Source: an uncultured Alteromonadaceae bacterium
Lineage (GTDB): Bacteria; Pseudomonadota; Gammaproteobacteria; Enterobacterales; Alteromonadaceae
Assembly (NCBI GenBank): GCA_947494925.1
Contig: CANLWS010000005.1
Location: 1 to 64,000, forward strand
DNA length: 64,000 nt
Direction: 5' to 3'
Numbering within the stretch: position 1 is the first letter of the stretch; the number at the start of each line of letters is the position of its first letter. A program made the translations under genes and the position numbers. Shown one piece after another: positions 9,465-18,803 of this stretch. Under the pieces are notes generated by a model. The model was not told the DNA's origin, made no database searches, and saw nothing but the letters and a program-made list of their open reading frames with translations.

Positions 9465-10319
9465 ATGCACGTTATTAGCGACATCTTATCGTTGCGTGAA
9501 CAGCGCAGACGTTGGCAATTGGATGGCAAATTGATTGCCTTTGTTCCAACCATGGGTAACCTGCATCAGGGCCATCTGAACCTGGTTAGAGAAGCCAAGA
9601 AAAAAGCTGATATCGTAGTGGTATCGATTTTTATTAACCCGCTTCAGTTTGGTCCTGACGAAGATCTCGATGCTTATCCACGCACCATGCATGAAGATAA
9701 AGCGGCTTTGCAGGAACTGGGTGTTGATCTGTTGTTTACGCCCAGTGCCGACGACATCTACTCCCGGGGTCTCGAGCAACAGACATTTGTTGAAGTTCCT
9801 GGCTTGTCTTATATGATTTGTGGTGCCAGCCGACCGGGGCATTTCAGAGGTGTGGCCACCATAGTATGTAAATTATTTAATATGGTTCAGCCCAACCTGG
9901 CATTTTTCGGTGAAAAAGATTTTCAGCAACTTCAGGTCATCAAAGCCATGGTGACGGATCTGTCGATGAACCTGAAAGTGTTTGGTGTTCCCACCGTGCG
10001 CGAAGCTGATGGGCTGGCGATGAGTTCCCGTAATAACTATCTGACGGAGTCGAACCGACTGGTAGCGCCATCTTTATACAAGAATTTGATCAAGGTCAGC
10101 GATCATATTGAGTTGGGACGAAGGGATTTCAGCCGGATTATCGCGGAGTGTAAAGCAGAGTTGAATGAGGTGGGATTCAAAGTTGATTACATAGAAATTC
10201 GATCAGCTGAGACGCTACTTCAACCAGGCCACGAAGACACGCACATAGTGATTCTTGCGGCGGCTTTTCTGGGTAAAACACGTCTAATAGATAATGTGCA
10301 AATCAAGCTAAAGAACTAG
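9465..10319 (+). CDS. panC: Pantothenate synthetase (pantoate-beta-alanine ligase)
   Basis: Condenses pantoate and beta-alanine with ATP. The 284-aa protein has the HIGH-type segment [40 protein letters not shown] and SSRNNYL, all family landmarks. An AGGGGTGG lies nine bases before the ATG. The gene ends convergently with panP; its beta-alanine would come from that neighbour's product. Confidence 0.96.
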   Translation: MHVISDILSLREQRRRWQLDGKLIAFVPTMGNLHQGHLNLVREAKKKADIVVVSIFINPLQFGPDEDLDAYPRTMHEDKAALQELGVDLLFTPSADDIYSRGLEQQTFVEVPGLSYMICGASRPGHFRGVATIVCKLFNMVQPNLAFFGEKDFQQLQVIKAMVTDLSMNLKVFGVPTVREADGLAMSSRNNYLTESNRLVAPSLYKNLIKVSDHIELGRRDFSRIIAECKAELNEVGFKVDYIEIRSAETLLQPGHEDTHIVILAAAFLGKTRLIDNVQIKLKN

Positions 10320-10321
10320 AC

Positions 10322-10345
10322 CTGAGTCAGTCTTCACTGATTCAG
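10322..10345. terminator. Hairpin at the panC/panP convergence
   Basis: CTGAGTCAGT and ACTGATTCAG form a 10-bp stem (one G-T pair) with a CTTC loop, starting just after the panC stop and overlapping the end of panP. There is no T-run, so this is a weak call. Confidence 0.3.
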
Positions 10346-11935
10346 AGACCGCCAATCGGGCGTTTGTTGGGCAATGGTCAACTGCTCTTCAAGTATGGCG
10401 GTCAAGTCTCCCAGGCTGGTAAGCGGATTGGCCAATACCACTCTGAATACAGTAATTGGCTGTGCCGGATATTGCTCTACTGTCAGACGTGTTCTGGAAA
10501 CAAAAGACTTACCGGATTCACGTTGCTGTTTTTGTACCGCCACAGTCAATTTATCCAACTGCTCATTCAAGCGGCTTTGCTCTGTGGCTTTCGATTTCAT
10601 CTTTTCTTGAATAGCGGCAGGACAAAGTCGGTAAGTGAGTAACGCTAAGGTAGGTGAGGTGACAAGTTCAAAATCTGAATGATCACTAATCATTTTGGCA
10701 AAGGCTTTGGCTTTTTCGATGCTTTGGTCAATTAGCAACTGATATCCTTGCCTGCCAAAGATGTGCAAAGACGCGTAGACCATCATTGCCATGCCGTTAC
10801 GAGACCCTTCCAAAGTGGTTGCCCCCAAATCTTTCGAACCTGCGCGCAGAATATATTGAGCGTGATGCCTGACAGCATTACTGTCTTCTGGATTTTTAAA
10901 CAGTGCCATCCCTGCCCCCATGGGCACATACATCTGCTTGTGCGCGTCCAACGTAACAGAATCAGCCCGCTCGATTCCTTTTAACACATGTCGATAGTTG
11001 TCAGAGAACAGGGATGCTCCGCCCCACGCGGCGTCTACATGAAAGTGACAATCCAGTTCCTGAGCAACATCGGCCAATTCATCCAGCGGATCCACGTGAC
11101 CCGTTTCCGTGGTGCCGGCAATCCCAACCAATGCCAGTAGTTTGTTACCTTGTTGCTGAAACTCTTTTCCTAGCACCAGAGCTTTCTCTGGAGAAAGACG
11201 TTGTGTCGGACAATCCACAGTTAACATCTGGTCGCGCCCCAGCCCAAGTAAATCCACTGCTTTTGACAGGGAGTAGTGCCCACGTTTAGACGATAAAATG
11301 CCTACCTTATTCACGCCATAGTGTGCCAACGCAGCACCAAACCCTTCACGTGCAATCCCTTTAAACCCATCCTGCGCAGCAAACAGTTTATTTCTGGCAA
11401 CCCAAAGCGCTGTCATGTTCGCAACTGTGCCTCCGGAACAGAATGCCCCTAAGGAGGACTGAGCACTGTGCAGATAGGTTTGGTAGAACTGTTCCGATTC
11501 ACCGTAAACCAATTCGTGCATCATCCCAAGAACCTGACGCTCGAGCGGAGTAAAGGCCTTAGAAGTTTCAATTTTAACCAGGTTTTGATTGAGCCCAACC
11601 AACAGTTTGGCCAGAGGAAGGTGGAAATAAGGTAACGCGGACGTCATATGACCGATAAAAGTCGGTGAGTAAGTGTTTACTGAATGTGTAACCAGTTTTT
11701 CCAACAAGGACTCCGCATGCTCAGAAACAAACTGCGGCGAATCGGGAACGCTGAATTGGGCGAATTCTTTTTCAATTTGCTCAAGAGATCGGGCATCAGT
11801 AACCACATGTTGTGATAAAAAATCGGCTAGATTATCTGATAAATGTTCTTCTATCTGAGCCAGTTTGGAGTCTCTCCCTTCTGGTTTGGTGAACACTTTA
11901 TATAAATGCTCTAAACTGACTTCAGCCTTGCCCAC
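10334..11935 (-). CDS. panP: PLP-dependent aspartate 1-decarboxylase PanP (glutamate-decarboxylase-like)
   Basis: Group II PLP decarboxylase of 533 aa. It contains FCSGGTVANMTALWVARN at about 165-182, HVDAAWGG at 299-306 and the PLP lysine K333 within TLDAHKQMY. Proteins of this type next to panB-panC supply beta-alanine in Vibrio and related marine bacteria that lack the pyruvoyl enzyme PanD (established for PanP). Here panP is convergent with panC and no panD is in the window. The start is GTG at 11935 with AGAGAGG upstream. A glutamate or other amino-acid decarboxylase is the alternative by sequence alone; the context favours PanP. Confidence 0.85.
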   Translation of the reverse strand: MGKAEVSLEHLYKVFTKPEGRDSKLAQIEEHLSDNLADFLSQHVVTDARSLEQIEKEFAQFSVPDSPQFVSEHAESLLEKLVTHSVNTYSPTFIGHMTSALPYFHLPLAKLLVGLNQNLVKIETSKAFTPLERQVLGMMHELVYGESEQFYQTYLHSAQSSLGAFCSGGTVANMTALWVARNKLFAAQDGFKGIAREGFGAALAHYGVNKVGILSSKRGHYSLSKAVDLLGLGRDQMLTVDCPTQRLSPEKALVLGKEFQQQGNKLLALVGIAGTTETGHVDPLDELADVAQELDCHFHVDAAWGGASLFSDNYRHVLKGIERADSVTLDAHKQMYVPMGAGMALFKNPEDSNAVRHHAQYILRAGSKDLGATTLEGSRNGMAMMVYASLHIFGRQGYQLLIDQSIEKAKAFAKMISDHSDFELVTSPTLALLTYRLCPAAIQEKMKSKATEQSRLNEQLDKLTVAVQKQQRESGKSFVSRTRLTVEQYPAQPITVFRVVLANPLTSLGDLTAILEEQLTIAQQTPDWRSLNQ

Positions 11936-12170
11936 TCACACTACCTCTCTGGTTTTTCGATCACGCACTTTACCTTAGTTCGCACATTATACCAATTTTC
12001 ACGCACAGGGCCTGCACTCTAGCCTCTGTTTATCTTTGTTGCGCATCTAAGCAGCAAAGATAAAGAGCTGTTAATAAATAACATTGGGTTACATCAGGCC
12101 CAAAGCCCTGCTATATTGAAGTTAAACCCGAGTTCACACTTATAAACGGGGAATCAGTACAAGGAAACCT

Positions 12171-12887
12171 ATGCATATCCAGGAAGTAACGGAGCAGTTC
12201 AGTCTAGATAGAGTTGTACCCTATTTTCAGCCTATTATGGATTTACAGCACAACTCGGTTTGGCGTTATGAGTGTCTCGCCAGACTTGTTACACCCGAAG
12301 AACAAACATTTCTTCCCAGTGACTTTCTTCACCTGGTGGAACGCCAGCAATCTGTCGCCCAATTAACAGAAACTATATTTCACCGCAGTGCTGAGTATTT
12401 CCGTAATATCAATGTTGCCTGGAATATTAATATTTCTCAGCAGGATATTGTTAATCCTGACTTGCCTTATATGTTGGCAGAATATTTAAAGAACTATAAT
12501 GACAAAAGACGGATTTGCCTTGAGCTTACGGCTGCAACTGCGTTAAATAACATCGAACAATTTAAATCCTTTCTCAGCATTTGCGAGAAAGTTGATGTGG
12601 GCGTTTTTATCGATCATTTCGGTGCCGCACCCGGCAATATTAACACGCTGCTTGATCTGCCAATTTGTGGTATCAAAGTGGCAGGCTCACTGATAACCCA
12701 GCTCACGGACAATCAGGAGACAGCGGATTTTGTCGAACACCTTACGCAAAAAGCCGATAACAACGACATAGTTGTCATTGCCGAACATATCGAAGACAAG
12801 GGTACCTTGGATGTAGTAAACGATTTGTCGATTAAATTTGCTCAGGGATTTTATTTTTGCCAGCCCCAGGCAGAAACTTCCGACTAG
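12171..12887 (+). CDS. Stand-alone EAL-domain protein, probably degenerate
   Basis: A 238-aa cytoplasmic protein consisting of one EAL domain and nothing else. Recognisable landmarks are PYFQPIMDLQ, YECLARL (the EAL position), WNINISQ, CLELTA, IDHFG, GIKVAG, IAEHIE and AQGFYF. Two metal-site acids are changed: the second Asp of DDFG is His, and the Asp of KxD is Ala. Phosphodiesterase activity is therefore doubtful. It may bind c-di-GMP or act through protein contacts, as some degenerate EAL proteins do. An AAGGAAA site precedes the ATG. It ends convergently, sharing CTAG with the next gene. Confidence 0.85.
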   Translation: MHIQEVTEQFSLDRVVPYFQPIMDLQHNSVWRYECLARLVTPEEQTFLPSDFLHLVERQQSVAQLTETIFHRSAEYFRNINVAWNINISQQDIVNPDLPYMLAEYLKNYNDKRRICLELTAATALNNIEQFKSFLSICEKVDVGVFIDHFGAAPGNINTLLDLPICGIKVAGSLITQLTDNQETADFVEHLTQKADNNDIVVIAEHIEDKGTLDVVNDLSIKFAQGFYFCQPQAETSD

Positions 12888-13555
12888 TCGCTAATATTCA
12901 AATTTGAAAGAACGCGCCAGCTTTGTTGACCACTGGCCCAATATTTACGTTCAAATGGGGTAGTTGATTGTTCAGCCCGATACTCTTCTAAATCACTTTC
13001 GAACCCGGCAGTCGTCAGTGCAAGGGCAAACTCCTGGATGTAAATTTTCCAATTGCTGCGGACTTCTATCTCCCCAGCTAGCGCCAATATGTCTGCAAAA
13101 GCTGCACTGGCGTGCCATCTTCTTTGCACCTGGGCGGCTTTAGGGTAAGGGTTAGGGTAAAGTAAAAAGTGCTTAAATAACTTCCAATTTGCCTTTCTGG
13201 CGAGTCGCCAAAAGTCATTCAGATCAGCACGAACCACAATGTAGTTATCCGTACCCTGAGCATAATGCTGATGCTTGCCTGTTCGCAGTGCTGACTTGTC
13301 AACCCCGATCACGCTGCAATCAGGAAATTGACTGGCTATCACAGCGGTGCTTTCTCCGACTCCGCAACACGCATCCAGTATGATGGGCGTTTTACGATTT
13401 TCGAGCCATAATTGTGTCTGTTCAAAAGCATCGAGCGTGTGTTGATTAAACGGTTTTTGGCTAGGGTGAGCCAAGTGCTTTGTCACGAGATCAACAATTT
13501 TATCACTGGGTCCAGTTTGATTGCTGGTAATTTGTCGGGAATTGCCATGACTCAT
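12884..13555 (-). CDS. TrmB-like SAM-dependent methyltransferase
   Basis: A 223-aa Rossmann methyltransferase with motif I IILDACCGVGESTAVIA, GVDKSALRTGK, a YPNPYPK segment like the catalytic region of TrmB, and a C-terminal TPFERKYWASGQ. TrmB makes m7G46 in tRNA. This protein resembles it but is divergent and could be a paralogue with another substrate. Its ATG overlaps the yadH stop by one base (TGATG), so it is the third gene of the yadG-yadH transcript. Nothing in the sequence explains why it is coupled to an exporter. Confidence 0.75.
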   Translation of the reverse strand: MSHGNSRQITSNQTGPSDKIVDLVTKHLAHPSQKPFNQHTLDAFEQTQLWLENRKTPIILDACCGVGESTAVIASQFPDCSVIGVDKSALRTGKHQHYAQGTDNYIVVRADLNDFWRLARKANWKLFKHFLLYPNPYPKAAQVQRRWHASAAFADILALAGEIEVRSNWKIYIQEFALALTTAGFESDLEEYRAEQSTTPFERKYWASGQQSWRVLSNLNISD

Positions 13556-14325
13556 CAGCTACGTATTCCCACTCCACGGTTGATCAATTGGTAGGCAACA
13601 GTGAATAACACTAGATTAAACACCACCAGCAAGCCGATTGACGTCATATAACTCACATCTGAAACACCTAAAAACCCGTAGCGAAAACCATTGACCATAT
13701 AAACGATAGGATTAATTTTACTTACCCACTGCCAGAATTCAGGTAGCAAAGTGAGCGAGTAAAAAACCCCACCCAGGTAGGTTAATGGCGTCAACACAAA
13801 TGTAGGAATAATGGAAACATCATCGAATGTCTTAGCGAATATCGCGTTGATCAGACCTGCTGTTGAAAACATTGATGCCGTTAGTAACAAGGTCACCACA
13901 ATGATAGGAAGGTTATGGATTTTGACATCTACAAAAAACATAGATACACATGTGACTATGATCCCAATCAGAACGGCTCTGGCGACACCTCCTCCGACAA
14001 ACCCCATAATTATTATCCAGTTAGGTACTGGTGCAATAAGTAATTCTTCGACGTTACGCTGAAATTTAGCGCTGAAAAATGACGACGAGACATTCGCATA
14101 GGAGTTTGTGATTACAGCCATCATAATCAAACCCGGCACAATAAATTCCATGTAGCTAAAGCCACCCATCTGACCAATGCGACTTCCAATCAGGCTGCCG
14201 AAAATCACAAAGTACAAAGACATGGTAATAGCCGGAGGTAACAGTGTCTGGATCCAGATCCGCAGAAAACGGGTGCACTCTTTAATCCAGATGGTACGTA
14301 AGGCAACGAAATTTCGGTTAGCCAT
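13555..14325 (-). CDS. yadH: ABC-2 type transporter permease, YadH-like
   Basis: Inner-membrane permease of about 256 aa with six hydrophobic segments, starting MANRNFVALRTIWIKECTRFLR, and a conserved YMEFIVPGLIMM segment of the ABC-2 family. The frame is open to 14376, but ATG 14325 has an AGGAG site and matches the YadH N-terminus. It lies four bases after yadG, so the two form one exporter. The substrate is not known. Confidence 0.88.
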   Translation of the reverse strand: MANRNFVALRTIWIKECTRFLRIWIQTLLPPAITMSLYFVIFGSLIGSRIGQMGGFSYMEFIVPGLIMMAVITNSYANVSSSFFSAKFQRNVEELLIAPVPNWIIIMGFVGGGVARAVLIGIIVTCVSMFFVDVKIHNLPIIVVTLLLTASMFSTAGLINAIFAKTFDDVSIIPTFVLTPLTYLGGVFYSLTLLPEFWQWVSKINPIVYMVNGFRYGFLGVSDVSYMTSIGLLVVFNLVLFTVAYQLINRGVGIRS

Positions 14326-14329
14326 ATCT

Positions 14330-15259
14330 TTACTCCTGATCCAACTCTTCTCTGCCAGACTCAACCATCCGAACAAACAGCTCTTCTAATCTATTGGCCT
14401 TATTTCGCATACTTAATACCATTATGTTTTGTTTGCTCAGTTGCGAAAACACGTCGTTTAAGCCCATTTCCTTGAGCACGTCAACTTCAAGGGTATGGTC
14501 GTCCACCATACGGTGCTCAAACCCTTCTAAGGTAATACCAGCAGATTGAGGTGGTAAATCCAGAACAAAGGTTTCGACGTTCAATTTGGCCAACAAGGCT
14601 TTCATGCTAGTATTCTCAACTATCCGACCTTTGTCGATAATAGCGATATTGCGGCACAACATTTCTGCTTCTTCGAGATAATGTGTGGTCAAAATTATCG
14701 TTATGCCCTGTTCGTTTATCTCTTTCAAGAATGCCCACATTGAACGCCTGATTTCAATATCTACGCCTGCTGTGGGCTCATCAAGAATCAGCATTCTTGG
14801 TTCGTGCATCAAAGCTCTGGCAATCATCAGCCGACGTTTCATTCCACCAGACAATTCCCTCGCTGGTTCATTCCGCTTGTCCCATAAATCTAACTGCGTG
14901 AGATACTTTTCTGCTCGTTGTTTCGCTATGGCTCTGGGTACACCGTAATAACCGGCCTGATTCACGACAATTTGCATCAGGGTTTCAAATTGATTGAAAT
15001 TGAACTCCTGCGGCACTAGCCCAATACAAGACTTTGCGGCAACCATATCGTCATCAAGGGAATGACCAAATACACGGACAGAACCCTCACTTTTATTTAC
15101 CAGAGAACTGACAATACCAATACTGGTAGATTTACCCGCGCCGTTAGGTCCTAACAACGCGAAGAAGTCACCTTCCTCTACTTGTAAATTAATTCCTTTC
15201 AGGGCCTGAGTTCCGCCCTTATAGGTTTTTGTGAGTGCCGAAATATCTAGCGCATTCAT
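14330..15259 (-). CDS. yadG: ABC transporter ATP-binding protein, YadG-like
   Basis: A 309-aa ATPase with Walker A GPNGAGKST near residues 38-46, signature LSGGMKRR, Walker B MLILDEPTAG and the H-loop TTHYLEEAE. The C-terminal extension is typical of DrrA/YadG-type ATPases. It is paired with the YadH-like permease just downstream. It is probably the first gene of a three-gene operon (ATPase, permease, TrmB-like methyltransferase). Confidence 0.92.
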   Translation of the reverse strand: MNALDISALTKTYKGGTQALKGINLQVEEGDFFALLGPNGAGKSTSIGIVSSLVNKSEGSVRVFGHSLDDDMVAAKSCIGLVPQEFNFNQFETLMQIVVNQAGYYGVPRAIAKQRAEKYLTQLDLWDKRNEPARELSGGMKRRLMIARALMHEPRMLILDEPTAGVDIEIRRSMWAFLKEINEQGITIILTTHYLEEAEMLCRNIAIIDKGRIVENTSMKALLAKLNVETFVLDLPPQSAGITLEGFEHRMVDDHTLEVDVLKEMGLNDVFSQLSKQNIMVLSMRNKANRLEELFVRMVESGREELDQE

Positions 15260-15432
15260 AGCATTATCCGAGTCCAGAGATAGCAGTCCAATATGAAGAC
15301 ATTTTTCTATTTTTCAAGCCAAGCGGCCAGGTTGAAGGTAAAACTGGCGGCTTAATTGCAGCCAAAGGTTAGTCGATGTTAACGTTACTGTTTCCAGTGA
15401 CAATAACATAATACTAATCAAATTGAGGCATC

Positions 15433-16026
15433 ATGGCACACCTGACTCCACTCCCGAAAGAGACAACACCTGAATTAGCAGAAGACTTTGCAATCTTTGA
15501 GCAAATTCTTGGATTCGTTCCCAACAGCTTGTTGACCATGCAACGCAAACCCGCCATGGTCAAAGGTTTTGGTGTGCTGACAAAAGCTGTCATGTCCCCT
15601 GATGGCGATGTTGATTTGGGTTTCAAGCGATTGCTTGCCCACTTTGCAAGTCGAGCGGCCGGTTGCCAATATTGTGAAGCCCACTCTCTGATTGCAGCGA
15701 AAATTCATGGTATTGACGATGAAAAAGTTGCCGCTGTGTGGGAATACCAAACCAGCTCTTTATACTCAGAAGCTGAGCGTGTCGCATTGGATTATGCCCT
15801 TGCCGCTGGTTCTGTACCAAATGCCGTTGACGACCAGTTAATGGTGCGCATGAAGGCCTGCTGGAGCGATGATCAGATTGTGGAGATACTGGGTGCCATT
15901 TGCCTCTATGGTTTTTTAAATCGTTGGAATGATTCTATGGCCACTGAACTGGAAGACGCCCCCAAAAAACTGGGTGAAGAGATCTTGAGTAAAGGCGGAT
16001 GGACTGGCGGGAAACACGTTGAATAG
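15433..16026 (+). CDS. Carboxymuconolactone decarboxylase / AhpD-like protein
   Basis: A 197-aa all-helical protein of the CMD/AhpD superfamily. The redox-type motif CQYCEAHS near residues 75-82 has the CxxC followed by His seen in AhpD-like peroxidase-related enzymes, and there is an upstream FVPNSLLTMQRKP segment. Such proteins reduce peroxides or act in related redox steps; the exact substrate here is unknown. A GAGG lies upstream of the ATG. It stands alone, convergent with the sortase operon. Confidence 0.82.
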   Translation: MAHLTPLPKETTPELAEDFAIFEQILGFVPNSLLTMQRKPAMVKGFGVLTKAVMSPDGDVDLGFKRLLAHFASRAAGCQYCEAHSLIAAKIHGIDDEKVAAVWEYQTSSLYSEAERVALDYALAAGSVPNAVDDQLMVRMKACWSDDQIVEILGAICLYGFLNRWNDSMATELEDAPKKLGEEILSKGGWTGGKHVE

Positions 16027-16068
16027 CGATATATCAAAGGTTTTCCAACCAGTCTACTCGTTGGTCGA

Positions 16069-16680
16069 CTATATCGGCTCAGCGGATATGCCTCTGACAA
16101 CGTATCTGAGCTCTGTATCAGACCGCAAGCCATCAAAAGGGTAGCAAGTGATCAAGGTCACCTGGTTGTGACCCTGATTGTTCAGTAAATCCACCTGATT
16201 TTCATGTACAATTCTGGTATCTGTTACCTGATAGCTGTGCCTGCCGGTGACACTCTCAAGTATCAATGAGTCTCCTTTTTGTAGGTCTTTTAACAGTCGG
16301 AAATGGGTGTCTCTATGGCCTGCAATTGCAACGTTTCCCGGCTTGCCAGGTTTTGCAGTGTGAGACAAATGTGTGGGACCAAATGCCAGGTTGCGACCAC
16401 TGGCTCCAGCCAAAACATAGAGTTCAGCTCCCTTTAAGCTAAGTTTCGCGACGGGCCAGGTATCCGCCCATGCCCATGGCGGTGTCTGTTCGCCTGTTTC
16501 AAGGGTGTGTTGCCATGCACCTTTGATCAACCATTGCGCCGTCATTGCTTTGGCATAAATATAACCCCCTTGAAAGAACTGATAACAAGCCAGAATAAGT
16601 AGCAATGTCACCCATTTGTGTTTTATCGGGAAACGCAACAATGATTTTAGCGGACTGGGTTTAGGCGCGTATAAAAGCAT
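16069..16680 (-). CDS. Class GN sortase of the proteobacterial dedicated sortase (Pds) system
   Basis: A 203-aa membrane-anchored transpeptidase with one N-terminal membrane segment (about 22-38). The sortase catalytic residues are visible: His122 in AGHRDTH, Cys179 in LITCYPF and Arg192 in TELRYVV. It would cleave the sorting signal of the neighbouring VIT/vWA protein. The ATG overlaps the 3' end of that gene by 34 bases and has AGGAG upstream, so the two are coupled. Gram-negative sortases of this class normally have a single dedicated target next door. Confidence 0.93.
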   Translation of the reverse strand: MLLYAPKPSPLKSLLRFPIKHKWVTLLLILACYQFFQGGYIYAKAMTAQWLIKGAWQHTLETGEQTPPWAWADTWPVAKLSLKGAELYVLAGASGRNLAFGPTHLSHTAKPGKPGNVAIAGHRDTHFRLLKDLQKGDSLILESVTGRHSYQVTDTRIVHENQVDLLNNQGHNQVTLITCYPFDGLRSDTELRYVVRGISAEPI

Positions 16681-18794
16681 AGTGCAGCTCCTGTTAACAG
16701 AAAACTCAGAAGTAAATGCATGGGGGCTGAGGTTGCTGTTTTGGGTAGTTTGCCCACCAATGCTTGCCCATTTTCCGGTAGGGGACGGTGGTTAGGTACC
16801 TGGCCATCTTTGCTCTCACTCAACGCTGTGGGTGTCACATCAACTGCAACCAGACTGGTGAATTCACTCACCAGATGATGTTCTAAGGCCAGTTGTTCAA
16901 TCTGTTTGTTAAGAGTATGAGCATCATAATGTGTCAGTCTGTCACGGCTAAGCTGAGCAATTTTTCTCCTTGCCCACAACACATCCAAACCATTTTTCTC
17001 GCCAGCTACACGGGCGTCTAACTCCACTGCCCAGTTTTCTTCAGAGGTACTGCCTGAGACAAACAGCTTGTCTAATTTCTCTGTGGTTCGATAACTGAGT
17101 AATAGTGGCTCACCGAGATATAAATCCGGTATGACACTTGGATAGTATTCAACATCTTCCGCAAAGTCCGCTGTCAAATCCGTTAGTACTGGATGACGAA
17201 TTTTATTAAACAATGTATACATTTTTTCTTCGACGGCATTTACCGAGCCAATAAAAGTAAATGTCCCTCTGCCGACCCTGGCGGCTTCTTGCATAAAATA
17301 ACCGTTGGGAGCTGCGCCAATTCCCACAGTGAACAAGCGTTTGTTGCCTAGTCGATTCTTGATGTAAGCCATCAATTCAGTATCATTAGCAACGCTTCCA
17401 TCTGTAATAAATATGACTTGGGTAACCAAGGTCTCAGCGGAATCTGAATCTGAGCCCATAGCTAGGTTGAGGGCTGACAGCATATTCGTCCCCCCGTTGG
17501 ATTCCAAACCATGGATAAATTCTTTTGCAGACTGTTTATTCTCGCTATTTGCTGAGCGCGAAAAGGACCAGATGGCTCTTGCGTCAGAATTGAATTCAAT
17601 CACATTGAAATGATCCTGTTCAGTTAATTGTTCAATCGCATACTGCAACGCCAATTTTGCTTGTCTGAGTGGCTCACCTGCCATTGAACCCGAGGTATCG
17701 AGAATGAAGGTCAACTGCCGGGCTAACTGTTGTTCAACTTGTTCAAACTTAGGCGGAACCAGCATAATCAGACCGTACTTGTGCTCTCCGATGGTCTGCT
17801 GAAAATGAGCTGCCTGGGGAACATTATCCGCTGATACTTTCCAACTCAGCACAAAGTCTTTGTTGGCTATGGCTTGGTCTTCCAATTTAATGGCGTACAC
17901 GCCTTCGGCCAGCGACCTGGTCTGGATCTGATGAAATTCGCTACTAATTGCTGCCAACGGAAGTCCTGCATCAATGTGCGCTGAGATACTCACCTGATTG
18001 GAATTTCCCTCATCGTAAATCGCTGAAAATTCTGTTGCTGTGGAAGCGATTGATTCTTTCTGTTGAGTATTCCATCCATCTTCGCCGGTGTGCACAGGAC
18101 GATAATCGGCTGGCATATATCTGGGTGTAACTGTCATGGGAAAACGCAGACTGAATTGGCCGTCATCGAACTGAACAGGTTGCTGATATTCAATGCTGAC
18201 TTCTATAGATTCCCCAGGCCCTATATTGGTCACTGAATTAACAAATAAATTCGGTTTTTGTTGTTCCAACAGGCTGGCTTTTTTACCTTCATTTTTGGCC
18301 CGTTGATAAATTTTTCTTGCTTTGGATTTCGTGTGTATCTGTCCCTTAATAACTCGGTCTCCAATGCGCATTTCCAGATGATCCACTGCTGCATTTTCGG
18401 GTAAAGGAAATACGTAGATACCGTTTAGCCATTCAGTGCTGTCGTTGCTGAAGGTTTGGGTTAATTTAGCCCTGGCTACCAATCCGGAAACGTTAAGTTT
18501 TAGGTCAGTATTCAGTAATGGGCTAAGTCGCCACTGTGCTTGATCCTGCTCATTATGCTTAAAGAAAAAGCTGCCTTTTTTAACCTGCTGGAAATCATCA
18601 ACAACTACTTCTTCCTTTGGGTTTGATTCTTGTTCGTAACTAAAGGCAAGTTCTACCTTTGTTTTTGTACTTGAATTATTCTCATATGCAGCAGATTCAT
18701 TAGGAGTTCCAGAAAACTCAGGGAGCGTGTATTGCAGCGCTCCCCAAGCTGAAATGACTAACAGAATCGCTGCGAGCTTAGCGAGCGTCGCCAT
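16647..18794 (-). CDS. Marine proteobacterial sortase target protein (VIT and vWA domains)
   Basis: A 715-aa envelope protein. It has an N-terminal membrane/signal segment (about 5-22), a VIT domain (about 75-200) and a vWA domain with the MIDAS motif DTSGSMAG. The C-terminal sorting signal is LPKTA at residues 683-687, then a hydrophobic stretch and a final Arg. The layout is like inter-alpha-trypsin-inhibitor heavy chains and matches the known target of the Pds sortase. AGGAG precedes the ATG. Likely processed by the sortase encoded immediately downstream; its ligand is unknown. Confidence 0.93.
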   Translation of the reverse strand: MATLAKLAAILLVISAWGALQYTLPEFSGTPNESAAYENNSSTKTKVELAFSYEQESNPKEEVVVDDFQQVKKGSFFFKHNEQDQAQWRLSPLLNTDLKLNVSGLVARAKLTQTFSNDSTEWLNGIYVFPLPENAAVDHLEMRIGDRVIKGQIHTKSKARKIYQRAKNEGKKASLLEQQKPNLFVNSVTNIGPGESIEVSIEYQQPVQFDDGQFSLRFPMTVTPRYMPADYRPVHTGEDGWNTQQKESIASTATEFSAIYDEGNSNQVSISAHIDAGLPLAAISSEFHQIQTRSLAEGVYAIKLEDQAIANKDFVLSWKVSADNVPQAAHFQQTIGEHKYGLIMLVPPKFEQVEQQLARQLTFILDTSGSMAGEPLRQAKLALQYAIEQLTEQDHFNVIEFNSDARAIWSFSRSANSENKQSAKEFIHGLESNGGTNMLSALNLAMGSDSDSAETLVTQVIFITDGSVANDTELMAYIKNRLGNKRLFTVGIGAAPNGYFMQEAARVGRGTFTFIGSVNAVEEKMYTLFNKIRHPVLTDLTADFAEDVEYYPSVIPDLYLGEPLLLSYRTTEKLDKLFVSGSTSEENWAVELDARVAGEKNGLDVLWARRKIAQLSRDRLTHYDAHTLNKQIEQLALEHHLVSEFTSLVAVDVTPTALSESKDGQVPNHRPLPENGQALVGKLPKTATSAPMHLLLSFLLTGAALCFYTRLNPVR
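16734..16748 (-). other. LPKTA sorting signal of the sortase target
   Basis: Codons for Leu-Pro-Lys-Thr-Ala, followed by about 20 hydrophobic residues and a short basic tail (TRLNPVR): a complete cell-wall-type sorting signal in a Gram-negative gene, with Ala in place of the usual Gly. Confidence 0.88.
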
Positions 18795-18803
18795 CTGATT
18801 CTC

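Noticed and set aside
16767-16781. LPENG in the sortase target as a second sorting signal
   Set aside because: It lacks the Thr and is not directly followed by a hydrophobic stretch; LPKTA eleven residues later has both.
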